A stretch of DNA of 64,000 nt from contig NZ_CP075691.1 in NCBI RefSeq assembly GCF_020026305.1, positions 8,239,415-8,303,414 on the forward strand. Reading direction: 5' to 3'. Below, piece by piece: positions 54,454 to 63,133 of the stretch. The notes under the pieces were generated by a model that was given only the letters and a program-made list of their open reading frames with translations, had not been told where the DNA came from and ran no database searches. The stretch comes from Streptomyces sp. 135 (GTDB lineage: Bacteria; Actinomycetota; Actinomycetes; Streptomycetales; Streptomycetaceae). Position 1 is the stretch's first letter. Each line of letters opens with the position of its first letter. Made by a program: the position numbers and the translations under genes.

Positions 54454-55850
54454 ACGGTGTCCCTGCCGACGGCCGTCGGCTCGGGCCTGCGCGCCTGGTC
54501 GGAGGAGTCGGCCGCCAGGGTGGCGGTGAGGTCCCGGCCGCGGGTCTCCCTGGCGAGGGCGACCGTCACGGTGGTGACGAGCGCGGCAAGGCACAAGTAC
54601 AGGGCGACGGGGGTGGCGGAGTCGTACTCCTTGAGGAGTTCGACGGCGATGATCGGGGCCAGCGCGCCGGCGATGATCGAGGCGAGCTGGGAGCCCATCG
54701 ACGCGCCGGAGTACCGGACCCTGGTGTCGAACATCTCCGAGATGAAGGCGGCCTGCGGGCCGTACATGGCGCCGTGCAGCAGCAGGCCGACCGTCACCGC
54801 GAGGGTGATCACGGCGAACGACTTGGAGTCGAGCAGGGCGAAGAAGGCGAAGGCCCACAGCGCCATGCCGACCGAGCCGATCAGGGTGACCGGCCTGCGG
54901 CCGACGCGATCGGAGAGCGCGCCCCACAGGGGGATGGTGACGAAGTGGACCGCAGAGGCGATCAGTACGGCGTTCAGCGCGGTGCTTTTGGGCAGTTCGA
55001 GGTGGTTGGTGACGTAGACGAGGAGGAAGGCGGTGAGGACGTAGTAGGAGATGTTCTCGCCGAACCGGGTGCCGATGGCGGTGAGGACCTCCCGCCAGCT
55101 GCGGCGGAACACCTCGATCACCGGCGCCTCCTCCTTGACGCCGCGGGCGGCGTCGGCTTTGGCCTTGGCCTGGGCGGCGAGGAAGACGGGGGACTCGGAG
55201 ACGGAGACGCGGATCCACAGGCCGAGCAGCACCAGGACGCCGGAGAGCAGGAACGGCACGCGCCAGCCCCATGACATGAACGCCTCCTCCGACTGCACGG
55301 CGGCGAGCAGGGCGAGGACTCCGGTGGCCAGGAGGTTGCCGCCCGGGGCTCCGGCCTGCGGCCACGACGCCCAGAAGCCACGCTGCTTGTCGCCGCCGTG
55401 CTCGGAGACGATGAGCACCGCGCCGCCCCATTCGCCGCCCAGCGCGAAGCCCTGGACGAGACGCAGCACGGTGAGCAGGATCGGCGCGCCCACGCCGAGC
55501 GTTTCGTACGTGGGCAGCAGACCCATGGCGAAGGTGGCGCCGCCCATCATGAGCAGGCTGATGACGAGCAGCTTCTTGCGGCCGACCTTGTCGCCGAAGT
55601 GCCCGAAGACCACACCGCCCAGCGGCCTGGCGGCGAAGCCGATCGCGTACGTGATGAAGGCGATCAGGGTGCCCACGAGCGGGTCGGCGGTCGGGAAGAA
55701 GAGGGTGTTGAACACCAGTGCGGCGGCGGACCCGTAGAGGAAGAAGTCGTACCACTCGATGGTGGTGCCGATGAGGCTCGCGCTGACGATGCGGGCGATC
55801 CCGGTGGAGCGGCCGGAAGCGGCTGGAGCGGTGGCCGGTGTGTCGGACAT
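54450..55850 (-). CDS. MHS-type metabolite:H+ symporter (MFS)
   Basis: A 466-residue membrane transporter of the metabolite:H+ symporter branch of the MFS, with about 12 hydrophobic segments. The diagnostic start ASLIGTTIEWYDFFLYGSAAALVFN (residues about 24-48), GHFGDKVGRKKLLV and RLVQGFALGGEWGGAVL are all present. The family imports organic acids and similar solutes. Lying in one direction with 3-hydroxybutyrate dehydrogenase (70 bp upstream) and coupled to the PucR-type gene, its best candidate substrates are 3-hydroxybutyrate or acetoacetate. This is inference from context. Confidence 0.93.
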   Translation of the reverse strand: MSDTPATAPAASGRSTGIARIVSASLIGTTIEWYDFFLYGSAAALVFNTLFFPTADPLVGTLIAFITYAIGFAARPLGGVVFGHFGDKVGRKKLLVISLLMMGGATFAMGLLPTYETLGVGAPILLTVLRLVQGFALGGEWGGAVLIVSEHGGDKQRGFWASWPQAGAPGGNLLATGVLALLAAVQSEEAFMSWGWRVPFLLSGVLVLLGLWIRVSVSESPVFLAAQAKAKADAARGVKEEAPVIEVFRRSWREVLTAIGTRFGENISYYVLTAFLLVYVTNHLELPKSTALNAVLIASAVHFVTIPLWGALSDRVGRRPVTLIGSVGMALWAFAFFALLDSKSFAVITLAVTVGLLLHGAMYGPQAAFISEMFDTRVRYSGASMGSQLASIIAGALAPIIAVELLKEYDSATPVALYLCLAALVTTVTVALARETRGRDLTATLAADSSDQARRPEPTAVGRDTV

Positions 55851-55858
55851 GTGTCACC

Positions 55859-55895
55859 AGTTTCGTGTGCGGGGACGGGAGTTTCGTGTGCGGGG
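55859..55895. repeat. 16-bp direct repeat before the symporter gene
   Basis: AGTTTCGTGTGCGGGG occurs at 55859-55874 and 55880-55895, exactly 21 bp apart (two helical turns), in the 70-bp gap between dehydrogenase stop and symporter start. It could be a double binding site for the PucR-type regulator or a duplication. Confidence 0.65.
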
Positions 55896-55920
55896 CGAGG
55901 GAAGAGGAGGGCCCGGGGGC

Positions 55921-56733
55921 TCAGTTCGCTCCCCAGCCGCCGTCCAGGGGCAGGGAGGCGCCGGTGATGTAGCCGGTGTGCGGTCCGCACAGCCACAGCG
56001 CGGCGGCGGCGACCTCTTCGGCCTCCAGGAGCCGCTTGACCGGGGCGCGTGAGAGCAGGACGTCGGAGAGGACGTCGCCGGCGCTGATGCCGTGGGCCGC
56101 GGCCTGATCATGGATCTGGCTCTCCACCAGAGGGGTGCGGACGTAGCCGGGGTTCACGCAGTTGCTGGTCACACCGTGCGGAGCCCCCTCGATGGCGGTG
56201 ACCTTGCTCAGACCCTCCAGGGCGTGCTTGGCCGTGACGTAGGCGGATTTGTAGGCGCTGGCGCGCAGTCCGTGGACGCTGGAGATGTTGATGACCCGGC
56301 CCCATCCGCCGGCGTACATGTGCGGCAGCACGCGGCGGATCAGCAGGAAGGGGGCGGTGACCATCACCTGCTGCATGAGGGCGAAGCGCTCCGGCGGGAA
56401 TTCGGGGAGCGGAGCGACGTGCTGGAGTCCGGCGTTGTTGACGAGGAGGTCGATGCCCTCGGGCAGCGTGTCGATCACGGCGGGGTCGGCCAGGTCGGCG
56501 ATGTGCGCCTTTCCTCCGATGGTGTCGGCGACCGCAGTGGCCTTCTCGGCGTCCACGTCGACCACATGGACCTCGGCGCCGGCCGCCGCGAGGGCGGTGG
56601 CGCACGCCAGCCCGATGCCGCTGCCGCCGCCGGTCACCAGTGCGGCGCGGCCCGACAGGTCCACGCCGTGCGCGGCCGAGTGGGGTGAGGCGGTCGGCCT
56701 CAGCGGGTGCGGGGAGGTGAATTCGCTGGTCAT
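55921..56733 (-). CDS. bdhA: 3-hydroxybutyrate dehydrogenase (SDR family)
   Basis: A 270-residue short-chain dehydrogenase that oxidises (R)-3-hydroxybutyrate to acetoacetate with NAD+. Motifs: TGGGSGIGLA cofactor loop near residue 35, NNAG, NISSVHGLRAS with catalytic Ser, YVTAKHALEG with Tyr-xxx-Lys, then NPGYVRTPLVESQI and SLPLDGGWGAN. The HGLRASAYKSAYVTAKH block and the Gln/Leu-rich lid fit known 3-HB dehydrogenases better than generic SDRs. ATG at 56733 is used; neither it nor the in-frame GTG at 56754 has a clear ribosome site. Upstream of the symporter and in the same direction. Confidence 0.88.
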   Translation of the reverse strand: MTSEFTSPHPLRPTASPHSAAHGVDLSGRAALVTGGGSGIGLACATALAAAGAEVHVVDVDAEKATAVADTIGGKAHIADLADPAVIDTLPEGIDLLVNNAGLQHVAPLPEFPPERFALMQQVMVTAPFLLIRRVLPHMYAGGWGRVINISSVHGLRASAYKSAYVTAKHALEGLSKVTAIEGAPHGVTSNCVNPGYVRTPLVESQIHDQAAAHGISAGDVLSDVLLSRAPVKRLLEAEEVAAAALWLCGPHTGYITGASLPLDGGWGAN

Positions 56734-56839
56734 GGCCGGAAACAGTAGGGACACCGCGTCGGCTGGCCTATGGGGGCGACCACCACAATGAGCTGCCCGA
56801 AGGTGGCGGACCCTCCTATACGCGGCGGCCCTTGGCGCG

Positions 56840-58252
56840 TCAGCGGCCGAGCGGACAGGTGGTCAGGAGCGTGGCCGCGTCGGCCGCGGGCGGACGCGGC
56901 ACGGTGCGGCCGGCCGGCGGCACGTGGGAGCGGGCCAGCCATCCCTCCAGGGCGGTGAAGGCCGAGCGGTGGCAGGGGACGAGCGGCCTCAGCCGGTCGG
57001 GGAAGGCGTCCACCAGGGAGTCGGTGTGGGTGCCGTCCTCGACGCGGTAGTAGCGGTGCAGCGCGCCACGGCCCGCCCGGCGCACCATCTTGGCGTACAC
57101 GTCGGAGCCCCGGCCGATGGGGAGCAGTACGTCCAGGGTGCCGTGAAGGGTGATCAGGGGCTTGCCGATGCGGCCGGTCAAGGCGATCCGCCCGACGGCA
57201 CGGCGGACTTCCGCGGGCCGTGAGGCGTAGTCGTAGTCCGCGTCGCAGGCCGGGCTGCCGGGGGTGCAGTACGGGGTGCCCGCCTCCGTCGGGCCGTCGA
57301 AGCCGGGATCCAGCTCCTCGCGGTAGACGCGCTGCGTGAGATCCCAGTAAGCCTTGTGGTGGTAGGGCCACAGGAACTCCGACCCGGCCGGGTAACCGGC
57401 GGCGCGCATCGCCCGGCCCGCCCGCTCGGCGCCGGGTCCGCCGGCCGCGTACACCGGGTAGTGGCGCAGCGCCGGGGGCAGGAACGTGAACAGGTTCGGC
57501 CCGTCGGCGCGCCACAAGGTGCCTTCCCAGTCGACGCCGCCGTCGTACAGCTCGGGATGGTTCTCCAGCTGCCAGCGCACCAGGTAGCCGCCGTTGGACA
57601 TGCCGGTCGCCAGGGTCCGCTCGGGCGGGCGGTGGTAGCGCTGGGCGACCACGGCGCGGGCGGCGCGGGTGAGTTGGGTGAGGCGTGAGTTCCACTCGGC
57701 GATGGCGTCACCCGGCCGCTCCCCGTCGCGGTGGAAGGCGGGCCCGGTGTTTCCCTTGTCGGTGGCGGCGTAGGCGTAGCCACGGGAGAGGACCCAGTCG
57801 GAGATGGCCCGGTCGTTGGCGTACTGCTCACGGTTGCCGGGGGTGCCCGCCACGACCAGGCCGCCGTTCCAGCGGTCGGGCAGGCGGATGACGAACTGGG
57901 AGTCGTGGTTCCAGCCGTGGTTGGTGTTGGTGGCGGAGGTGTCGGGGAAGTAGCCGTCGATCTGGACACCGGGCGCGCCGACGGGGGTGGCGAGGGACTT
58001 CGGGGTCAGTCCCGCCCAGTCGGCGGGGTCGGTGTGGCCGGACTCCACCGTCCCCGCCGTGGTGAGTTCTGCCAGGCAGTCGGCCCGCTGGTGTGCGGCT
58101 CCGGGGACGATGATGCGCTGCCGCCCGGGGCACGCGGTGGTGGTCGTGGCCGCCGACGGCGGCACGGCGAGGCACAGAACGGCCAGGGACAGCAGCGCGG
58201 CCGAAGCGGCCCGCCGACAGGGACGTGACATGGCGACGAGGTGCGAGAGCAT
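56840..58252 (-). CDS. Secreted alpha/beta hydrolase, possible 3-hydroxybutyrate oligomer hydrolase
   Basis: A 470-residue exported esterase-like protein. ATG at 58252 has an AGAGG site upstream and begins a signal peptide (MLSHLVAMSRPCRRAASAALLSLAVLCLAVPPSAA). The nucleophile elbow is ATGMSNGGYL (Ser near residue 220). Later ITLHGTLDVLLPIGRGSDVY and EDGTHTDSLVD probably give the catalytic Asp and His. It resembles the tannase/feruloyl esterase-like and 3HB-oligomer hydrolase superfamily. I cannot separate these by eye. Position next to 3-HB dehydrogenase, CoA-transferase and a PHB depolymerase favours an oligomer hydrolase. It starts 106 bp upstream of the dehydrogenase. Confidence 0.6.
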   Translation of the reverse strand: MLSHLVAMSRPCRRAASAALLSLAVLCLAVPPSAATTTTACPGRQRIIVPGAAHQRADCLAELTTAGTVESGHTDPADWAGLTPKSLATPVGAPGVQIDGYFPDTSATNTNHGWNHDSQFVIRLPDRWNGGLVVAGTPGNREQYANDRAISDWVLSRGYAYAATDKGNTGPAFHRDGERPGDAIAEWNSRLTQLTRAARAVVAQRYHRPPERTLATGMSNGGYLVRWQLENHPELYDGGVDWEGTLWRADGPNLFTFLPPALRHYPVYAAGGPGAERAGRAMRAAGYPAGSEFLWPYHHKAYWDLTQRVYREELDPGFDGPTEAGTPYCTPGSPACDADYDYASRPAEVRRAVGRIALTGRIGKPLITLHGTLDVLLPIGRGSDVYAKMVRRAGRGALHRYYRVEDGTHTDSLVDAFPDRLRPLVPCHRSAFTALEGWLARSHVPPAGRTVPRPPAADAATLLTTCPLGR

Positions 58253-58690
58253 GCAGGACCTCTGGTTCCGAAGGCAGTGACGGGCGGAGAGTAGGCGGCC
58301 GCGCGAGGCTTCCGACATGGTTGCGTCCACCACGCTCGCGGCGGTCGGGACGGGTTCCGTCCCCATGCGGAGCGGCGGGATGAACGCTGACCTGCCGGCC
58401 CGGACAGGCCCTGTATCGACGCACTTCGAGCGCCCCGCCATATGGCCTGAGGACAGCCGGACCGGCGCCGAACGGCCCGCCGCCTCCCCGGGCCCTCCGA
58501 GGCGGAGCGGCGACAACGCCCACCTAGGTGCCCCTCGTTGTGTGGGTCACGTCCATGGTCAAGGTCTGGGCGCCTTCCTAGGGTCGACGCCAGTTGGCCG
58601 AGCGGACACCGGCCGCGGCGGCGGTCCAAGGCGGTCGAGCCGAGCCGTCGGCGAGGAAGACGGCCGGTGTCCCCGATGGAGAGGGACCGA
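58253..58690. promoter_or_regulatory. Divergent intergenic region between esterase and CoA-transferase genes (438 bp)
   Basis: A perfect palindrome CACCTAGGTG lies at 58521-58530. A weak promoter candidate for the CoA-transferase is TGGTCA (58556-58561), 17 bp, TAGGGT (58579-58584). The ribosome site GGAGAGGGA is at 58678-58686. No convincing gene is seen. As the only divergent gap of the island, it is the likeliest place for the PucR-type regulator to act. Confidence 0.5.
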
Positions 58691-59473
58691 ATGGGTCTGG
58701 ACAAGACGGTCGCGGACGCGGCCGAGGCGGTGGCGGACATCCCCGACGGGGCGTCACTCGCCGTCGGCGGCTTCGGACTGTGCGGCATACCGAGCGCGCT
58801 GGTCGAGGCCCTGCTGCACCGGACGACCTCACGGCTCGCGGTCGTCTCCAACAACTGCGGTGTGGACGACTGGGGGCTGGGACTGCTGCTGCGCGCGGGC
58901 CGGATCGCCAGGATGACCAGCTCGTACGTGGGAGAGAACAAGGAGTTCGCCCGGCAGTACCTCAGCGGCGAGCTGGAGGTGGAGCTGGTGCCGCAGGGCA
59001 CTCTCGCCGAGCGGCTGCGCGCGGGAGGGGCCGGAATCCCCGCCTTCTACACCCCGGCGGGGGCCGGCACCCAGGTCGGTGAGGGCGGCCTGCCCTGGCG
59101 GTACGGGGCGGACGGGAGCGTCGTGCTCGCCTCACCGCCCAAGGAGGCCCGCGTCTTCGGCGGGCGCGAGTACCTGCTGGAGCACGGCATCACCACCGAC
59201 TTCGCGCTGGTGCGCGCCACCATCGGTGACCGGCACGGCAACCTGGTCTTCCGTTCCTCGGCCCGCAACTTCAATCCGTTGGCGGCGATGGCCGGCCGGA
59301 TCACCATCGCGGAGGTCGAGCACCTGGCCGAACCCGGAGAACTCGACCCCGACGAGGTCCACCTGCCCGGCGTGTTCGTCCAGCGCGTGGTCCGTGTCCG
59401 CCCCGGTGACCCCGCGGCCGAGCGGCGCATCGAACGCCGCACGGTCCGGACCGCGCGGGAAGGCGGTGTCTGA
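58691..59473 (+). CDS. scoA: 3-oxoacid CoA-transferase, subunit A
   Basis: A 260-residue alpha subunit of a succinyl-CoA:3-oxoacid (acetoacetate) CoA-transferase. Recognised by [43 protein letters not shown] and the end block [23 protein letters not shown] at 58691 follows GAGAGG; an ATG at 58676 would add five residues. One base separates its stop from subunit B. With subunit B it activates acetoacetate to acetoacetyl-CoA, the step after 3-hydroxybutyrate dehydrogenase encoded divergently. Confidence 0.95.
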   Translation: MGLDKTVADAAEAVADIPDGASLAVGGFGLCGIPSALVEALLHRTTSRLAVVSNNCGVDDWGLGLLLRAGRIARMTSSYVGENKEFARQYLSGELEVELVPQGTLAERLRAGGAGIPAFYTPAGAGTQVGEGGLPWRYGADGSVVLASPPKEARVFGGREYLLEHGITTDFALVRATIGDRHGNLVFRSSARNFNPLAAMAGRITIAEVEHLAEPGELDPDEVHLPGVFVQRVVRVRPGDPAAERRIERRTVRTAREGGV

Positions 59474-59474
59474 C

Positions 59475-60134
59475 ATGGCCCTCACCCGCGAGCGGATGGC
59501 CGCCCGGGCGGCCAGGGAACTGGTCGACGGTACGTACGTCAATCTCGGCATCGGCCTGCCCACCCTGATCCCCAACCACCTGCCACCCGGCGTCGAGGTG
59601 GTGCTCCAGTCGGAGAACGGCATCCTCGGCGTGGGGCCCTACCCGGATGAGGACGAGATCGACGCCGACCTGATCAACGCGGGCAAGGAAACCGTCACCG
59701 TGCTGCCGGGTGCCTCGTTCTTCGACTCGGCGCTGTCCTTCGGCATGATCCGCGGCGGCCACATCGATACCGCCGTCCTCGGCGCCATGCAGGTATCGGC
59801 CACCGGCGACCTCGCCAACTGGATGATCCCGGGCAAGATGGTCAAGGGCATGGGCGGCGCCATGGACCTCGTCCACGGAGCCCGCCGGGTCATCGTCCTC
59901 ATGGAGCACACGGCCAGGGACGGCAGACCCAAGCTGGTGCCGGAGTGCACCCTGCCGCTCACCGGACGGGGGGTGGTCCAGCGCGTCATCACCGACCTCG
60001 CCGTCCTCGACGTCACACCCGCGGGATTCCGGCTCGCTGAGCTCGCGCCCGGCGTGACGGTCCCGGACGTCCGTGCGGCCACGGGAGCCCCACTGACCGT
60101 GCCCGACCGCCTCACTTCGTGGCCGTCCGGCTGA
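59475..60134 (+). CDS. scoB: 3-oxoacid CoA-transferase, subunit B
   Basis: A 219-residue beta subunit carrying the catalytic Glu in [13 protein letters not shown] (near residue 52), with [15 protein letters not shown] before it and [20 protein letters not shown] after. It forms the CoA-thioester intermediate on that Glu. Start ATG one base after the subunit A stop indicates translational coupling and 1:1 production. A strong hairpin lies 119 bp downstream. Confidence 0.96.
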   Translation: MALTRERMAARAARELVDGTYVNLGIGLPTLIPNHLPPGVEVVLQSENGILGVGPYPDEDEIDADLINAGKETVTVLPGASFFDSALSFGMIRGGHIDTAVLGAMQVSATGDLANWMIPGKMVKGMGGAMDLVHGARRVIVLMEHTARDGRPKLVPECTLPLTGRGVVQRVITDLAVLDVTPAGFRLAELAPGVTVPDVRAATGAPLTVPDRLTSWPSG

Positions 60135-60252
60135 GCCGATAGCACCTGCCGGGCCGGTGACACAACCCCTGGGGAATCCACCGGGAGTTGCCCCGACTGT
60201 GGTGATCGCTGCCATGTCGCGCGCACCTGACCGCCGCCTACGGTTCCGGACA

Positions 60253-60292
60253 CCGGGCCGCTTCCGGCCCCCACGCGCCGGAAGCGGCCCGG
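60253..60292 (+). terminator. 16-bp perfect hairpin between scoB and the PHB depolymerase gene
   Basis: CCGGGCCGCTTCCGGC pairs completely with GCCGGAAGCGGCCCGG around an 8-base loop. It ends 18 bp before the depolymerase ribosome site. It is either the scoAB terminator or, if the next promoter is upstream of it, a leader structure of the depolymerase mRNA. Confidence 0.7.
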
Positions 60293-60321
60293 GCCCCCCG
60301 CAGGCCACCCGAGGAGCCGCC

Positions 60322-61647
60322 ATGCCGTCACATCTCACCGGTCCCACCGGACCCGCAGCAGAACCCGGAAGCGGGCCCGCCCGCCGAGCCGCTCGCCGCG
60401 CCGCCGACCCGTCGCGGTCCGAGGCCGGGCGCCGACCGGCCGCCGTACTCACCACGGGAGTCGCCGCGGGCATGGCCGTTCTCCTGCTCGCCGCGCTGTC
60501 CGTCGTCGCCATGTCCCGCCCGGCGCGCGCGGCCGCGACACCTCAAGAGGTGACGGGATTCGGCTCCAACCCGGGCAACCTGCGCATGTTCCGGTACACG
60601 CCTCCGGGACTGCCCGGCGGACGCCCCGTCGTCGTGGCCATGCACGGCTGCACCCAGAACGCCGCGGGCTACGCGGCGGGCACCGGCTGGATGCGGCTGG
60701 CCGACACGTACGAGTTCTCCGTCGTCTTCCCGCAGCAGCAGACGGCGAACAACATGAACGCGTGCTTCAACTGGTTCGAAGCGGGTGACACCCGGCGGGA
60801 GTCCGGAGAAGCGCTGTCGGTCAAGCAGATGGTCGACCGCACGAAACGGGACAACGGCTCGACGAGCGCCTACGTCAGCGGCCTCTCCGCCGGGGGCGGG
60901 ATGACCTCCGCCATGCTGGCGGCCTACCCCGACGTCTTCTCGGGCGGGGGTGTGATCGCCGGGCTGCCCTACGGCTGCGCCGACTCGGTGTCCTCCGCCT
61001 TCACCTGCATGAGTCCCGGCGTCGGCAAGAGCCCCAAGGAGTGGGGGGCCAAGGTCAGGGCGGCCTTTCCGGCGTACTCCGGGCCGCGCCCGAAGGTCTC
61101 GATCTGGCACGGCACCACGGACTCGACCGTGAAACCGATGAACGCCACCGAGCTCATGGAGCAGTTCACCGACGCCAACGGCACCGATCAGACACCGGAC
61201 ACCACGGACACGGTCGGCGGCTACCCCCACCGCGTCTACGGCGGCACCGTGGAGACCTACCAGATCACCGGCATGGGGCACGGCCAGCCCGTCGACCCCG
61301 GCACGGGTCCCGCCCAGTGCGGTACCGCGGCCGCCTACATCCTGGACGTGAACATCTGCTCCGCGTACCACCTCGTCCGCTTCTGGGGCATCGACGACAG
61401 CGCCTCACCTCAGCCGACCCCGGCCCCATCCGGCACGAACACCCCTACACCGACACCGACGCCCACCAGCACGCCCCCGCCCTATTCCGAGACCGTCATC
61501 GGCACCGCGACCGACCACTACGTGGCCCAGCGCGTCTCCGTGGAGGAGTACAACAAGCTGGGCGCCGCCCACGGCTACACCACCCCCTTCCCCCTCTACC
61601 GGTGCGAAGCGGGCTGGACCGACAAGGCCGACTGCTCGCCGGTCTGA
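60322..61647 (+). CDS. Secreted poly(3-hydroxybutyrate) depolymerase-family esterase
   Basis: A 441-residue exported hydrolase of the PHB-depolymerase esterase family. ATG at 60322 follows GAGGAG. A long Arg-rich lead and hydrophobic stretch (VLTTGVAAGMAVLLLAALSVVA) end at ARAAA. The catalytic domain has the oxyanion segment VVVAMHGCTQNAAGYA, the lipase box SGLSAGGGMTSAM (Ser near residue 191), KVSIWHGTTDSTVKP (Asp) and GMGHGQPVD (His). A Pro/Thr linker (PTPAPSGTNTPTPTPT) leads to a 55-residue C-terminal module with two Cys, probably for polymer binding. Follows scoAB and converges on the permease gene. CE1 feruloyl or acetylxylan esterase is the alternative. Confidence 0.85.
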   Translation: MPSHLTGPTGPAAEPGSGPARRAARRAADPSRSEAGRRPAAVLTTGVAAGMAVLLLAALSVVAMSRPARAAATPQEVTGFGSNPGNLRMFRYTPPGLPGGRPVVVAMHGCTQNAAGYAAGTGWMRLADTYEFSVVFPQQQTANNMNACFNWFEAGDTRRESGEALSVKQMVDRTKRDNGSTSAYVSGLSAGGGMTSAMLAAYPDVFSGGGVIAGLPYGCADSVSSAFTCMSPGVGKSPKEWGAKVRAAFPAYSGPRPKVSIWHGTTDSTVKPMNATELMEQFTDANGTDQTPDTTDTVGGYPHRVYGGTVETYQITGMGHGQPVDPGTGPAQCGTAAAYILDVNICSAYHLVRFWGIDDSASPQPTPAPSGTNTPTPTPTPTSTPPPYSETVIGTATDHYVAQRVSVEEYNKLGAAHGYTTPFPLYRCEAGWTDKADCSPV

Positions 61648-61660
61648 CCTGCGAGGACGC

Positions 61661-63133
61661 CTAGTCGGGGATCGCGTTCGCCGAGGGGGCGTCGCTGCGT
61701 CCGTAGTGGTGCGTGGTGAACATGTACAGGAGCCCTACGGCCACCACGACACCGCCGCCGAGCAGCACGATCCAGTTGTCGTACCAGGGGGCCTGCGGGG
61801 TGCGGGGCCACGCGATGGTGACGATGGCGAAGATCCCGTAGACCAGCGCCCCGATGTTGACGATCAGACCCCACCGGCCGAGCCGGTACTCGCCGCTCGG
61901 CTTCCAGCCCTTGACGCGGGCCCGCAACGCGGCAAGGACCACCATCTGGAAGGCGGCGTAGATGCCGAGGATCGCGAAGGACACGATCTTGGTCAGGGCG
62001 TCCGTCGAGATCAGCGAGCCGACGGCGATCAGCGCCGGGATCACCGCGGCGACCAGCAGCGCGTACTCCGGCACCGCACGGGTCGGCGAGAACTTCCGCA
62101 GGAAGCGGTGGCCGATGATCATCTCGTCGCGTGCGTACGAGTAGATCAGCCTCCCGGCCGCCGCCTGGAGGCTGATCGTGCAGGACAGGAAGGAGATGAG
62201 TACGACGGCCATCACGATCCGTGCGCCGGCCTCGCCGAGGGCGTCGAAGAGGATTCTGACGGCCGGGTCGGGGTCCTTCCCCGAGATCACCGCCTGGTAG
62301 TCGACGACGGCGAGGAGCAGTGTCAGGCAGGTGAACGTCGCCGCCGCCCCGCCCACGTAGATCGTGCGGCGCATCGCCTTGGGGATCACCTTGCCGGGGT
62401 TCTTCACCTCCTCGGCGACGTCACCGCAGGCCTCGAAACCGTAGTACTGGTAGAAGCCGATGATCGCCGCGCCGAGGAAGACCGGCAGGTAGGAGCCGTC
62501 ACCGCCGGCGCCGTAGTCGTCGAAGAGCACGCCGAGGCCGTGGAAGCGGTGCGTGACCAAGAGGATGACGCCGACGACGATGGCGCCGATCAGCTCCGCG
62601 CCGAAGCCGATCAGCGCTGCCCACGAAAGCGACTTCGTACCGGCGTAGTTGATGAGTACGGCGACGAGGATCAGCCCGATCGTGCACAGCACGGTGGTGT
62701 GCACGGTGGCGTCGAAGCCGAGCAGGATGGCGATGTAGGGCCCGGCGCCGTACGCGACACTGGTGATCGTGATGAGCAGCGCCCACATGTAGACCCACCC
62801 GGTCATCCAGGCCCAGCGCTTGCCCCACAGCCGCCGCGCCCACGGGTAGACCCCGCCGGCGACCGGGTACTGCGCGACGACCTCGCCGAAGACCAGCGCG
62901 ACGAGGAACTGCCCGCAGCCCGCCATGACGAAGGCCCAGATCATCGGCGGGCCGCCGTCGGCGAGCGCGGTGCCGAAGAGCGTGTACGTGCTGACCACGG
63001 GGGAGAGGTAGGTGAATCCGAGGGCGAAGTTCGCCCACGGCCCCATGTCCTTGCGGAACTCCGACTTCTCTTCCCCGTGGCCGGTGCCCGCGGCGCCGTC
63101 CGCGGCACCGCCCGGCGCTGCGGGAGCGGTCAT
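61661..63133 (-). CDS. APC-family amino acid/amine permease
   Basis: A 490-residue membrane protein with about 12 hydrophobic segments. Typical APC features are NFALGFTYLSPVVSTYTLFGTAL, the TM3-region GEVVAQYPVAGGVYPWARRLWG, YYGFEACGDVAEEVKNPGKVIPKAM and SYARDEMIIGHRFLRKFSP. The family imports amino acids, choline or related amines. Its ATG overlaps the stop of the oxidoreductase gene (ATGA), so both are in one operon with the oxidoreductase first. A choline- or amine-type substrate is suggested by that partner, without proof. Confidence 0.92.
   Translation of the reverse strand: MTAPAAPGGAADGAAGTGHGEEKSEFRKDMGPWANFALGFTYLSPVVSTYTLFGTALADGGPPMIWAFVMAGCGQFLVALVFGEVVAQYPVAGGVYPWARRLWGKRWAWMTGWVYMWALLITITSVAYGAGPYIAILLGFDATVHTTVLCTIGLILVAVLINYAGTKSLSWAALIGFGAELIGAIVVGVILLVTHRFHGLGVLFDDYGAGGDGSYLPVFLGAAIIGFYQYYGFEACGDVAEEVKNPGKVIPKAMRRTIYVGGAAATFTCLTLLLAVVDYQAVISGKDPDPAVRILFDALGEAGARIVMAVVLISFLSCTISLQAAAGRLIYSYARDEMIIGHRFLRKFSPTRAVPEYALLVAAVIPALIAVGSLISTDALTKIVSFAILGIYAAFQMVVLAALRARVKGWKPSGEYRLGRWGLIVNIGALVYGIFAIVTIAWPRTPQAPWYDNWIVLLGGGVVVAVGLLYMFTTHHYGRSDAPSANAIPD

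Noticed and set aside
58252-58516. Longer N-terminus for the secreted esterase reaching 58516
   Set aside because: It would bury the signal peptide; the ATG at 58252 has an AGAGG site and gives a standard export signal.
58538-58690. Longer N-terminus for CoA-transferase subunit A
   Set aside because: The extra residues are Arg/Pro-rich and unlike the family; GAGAGG before the ATG at 58691 decides the start.
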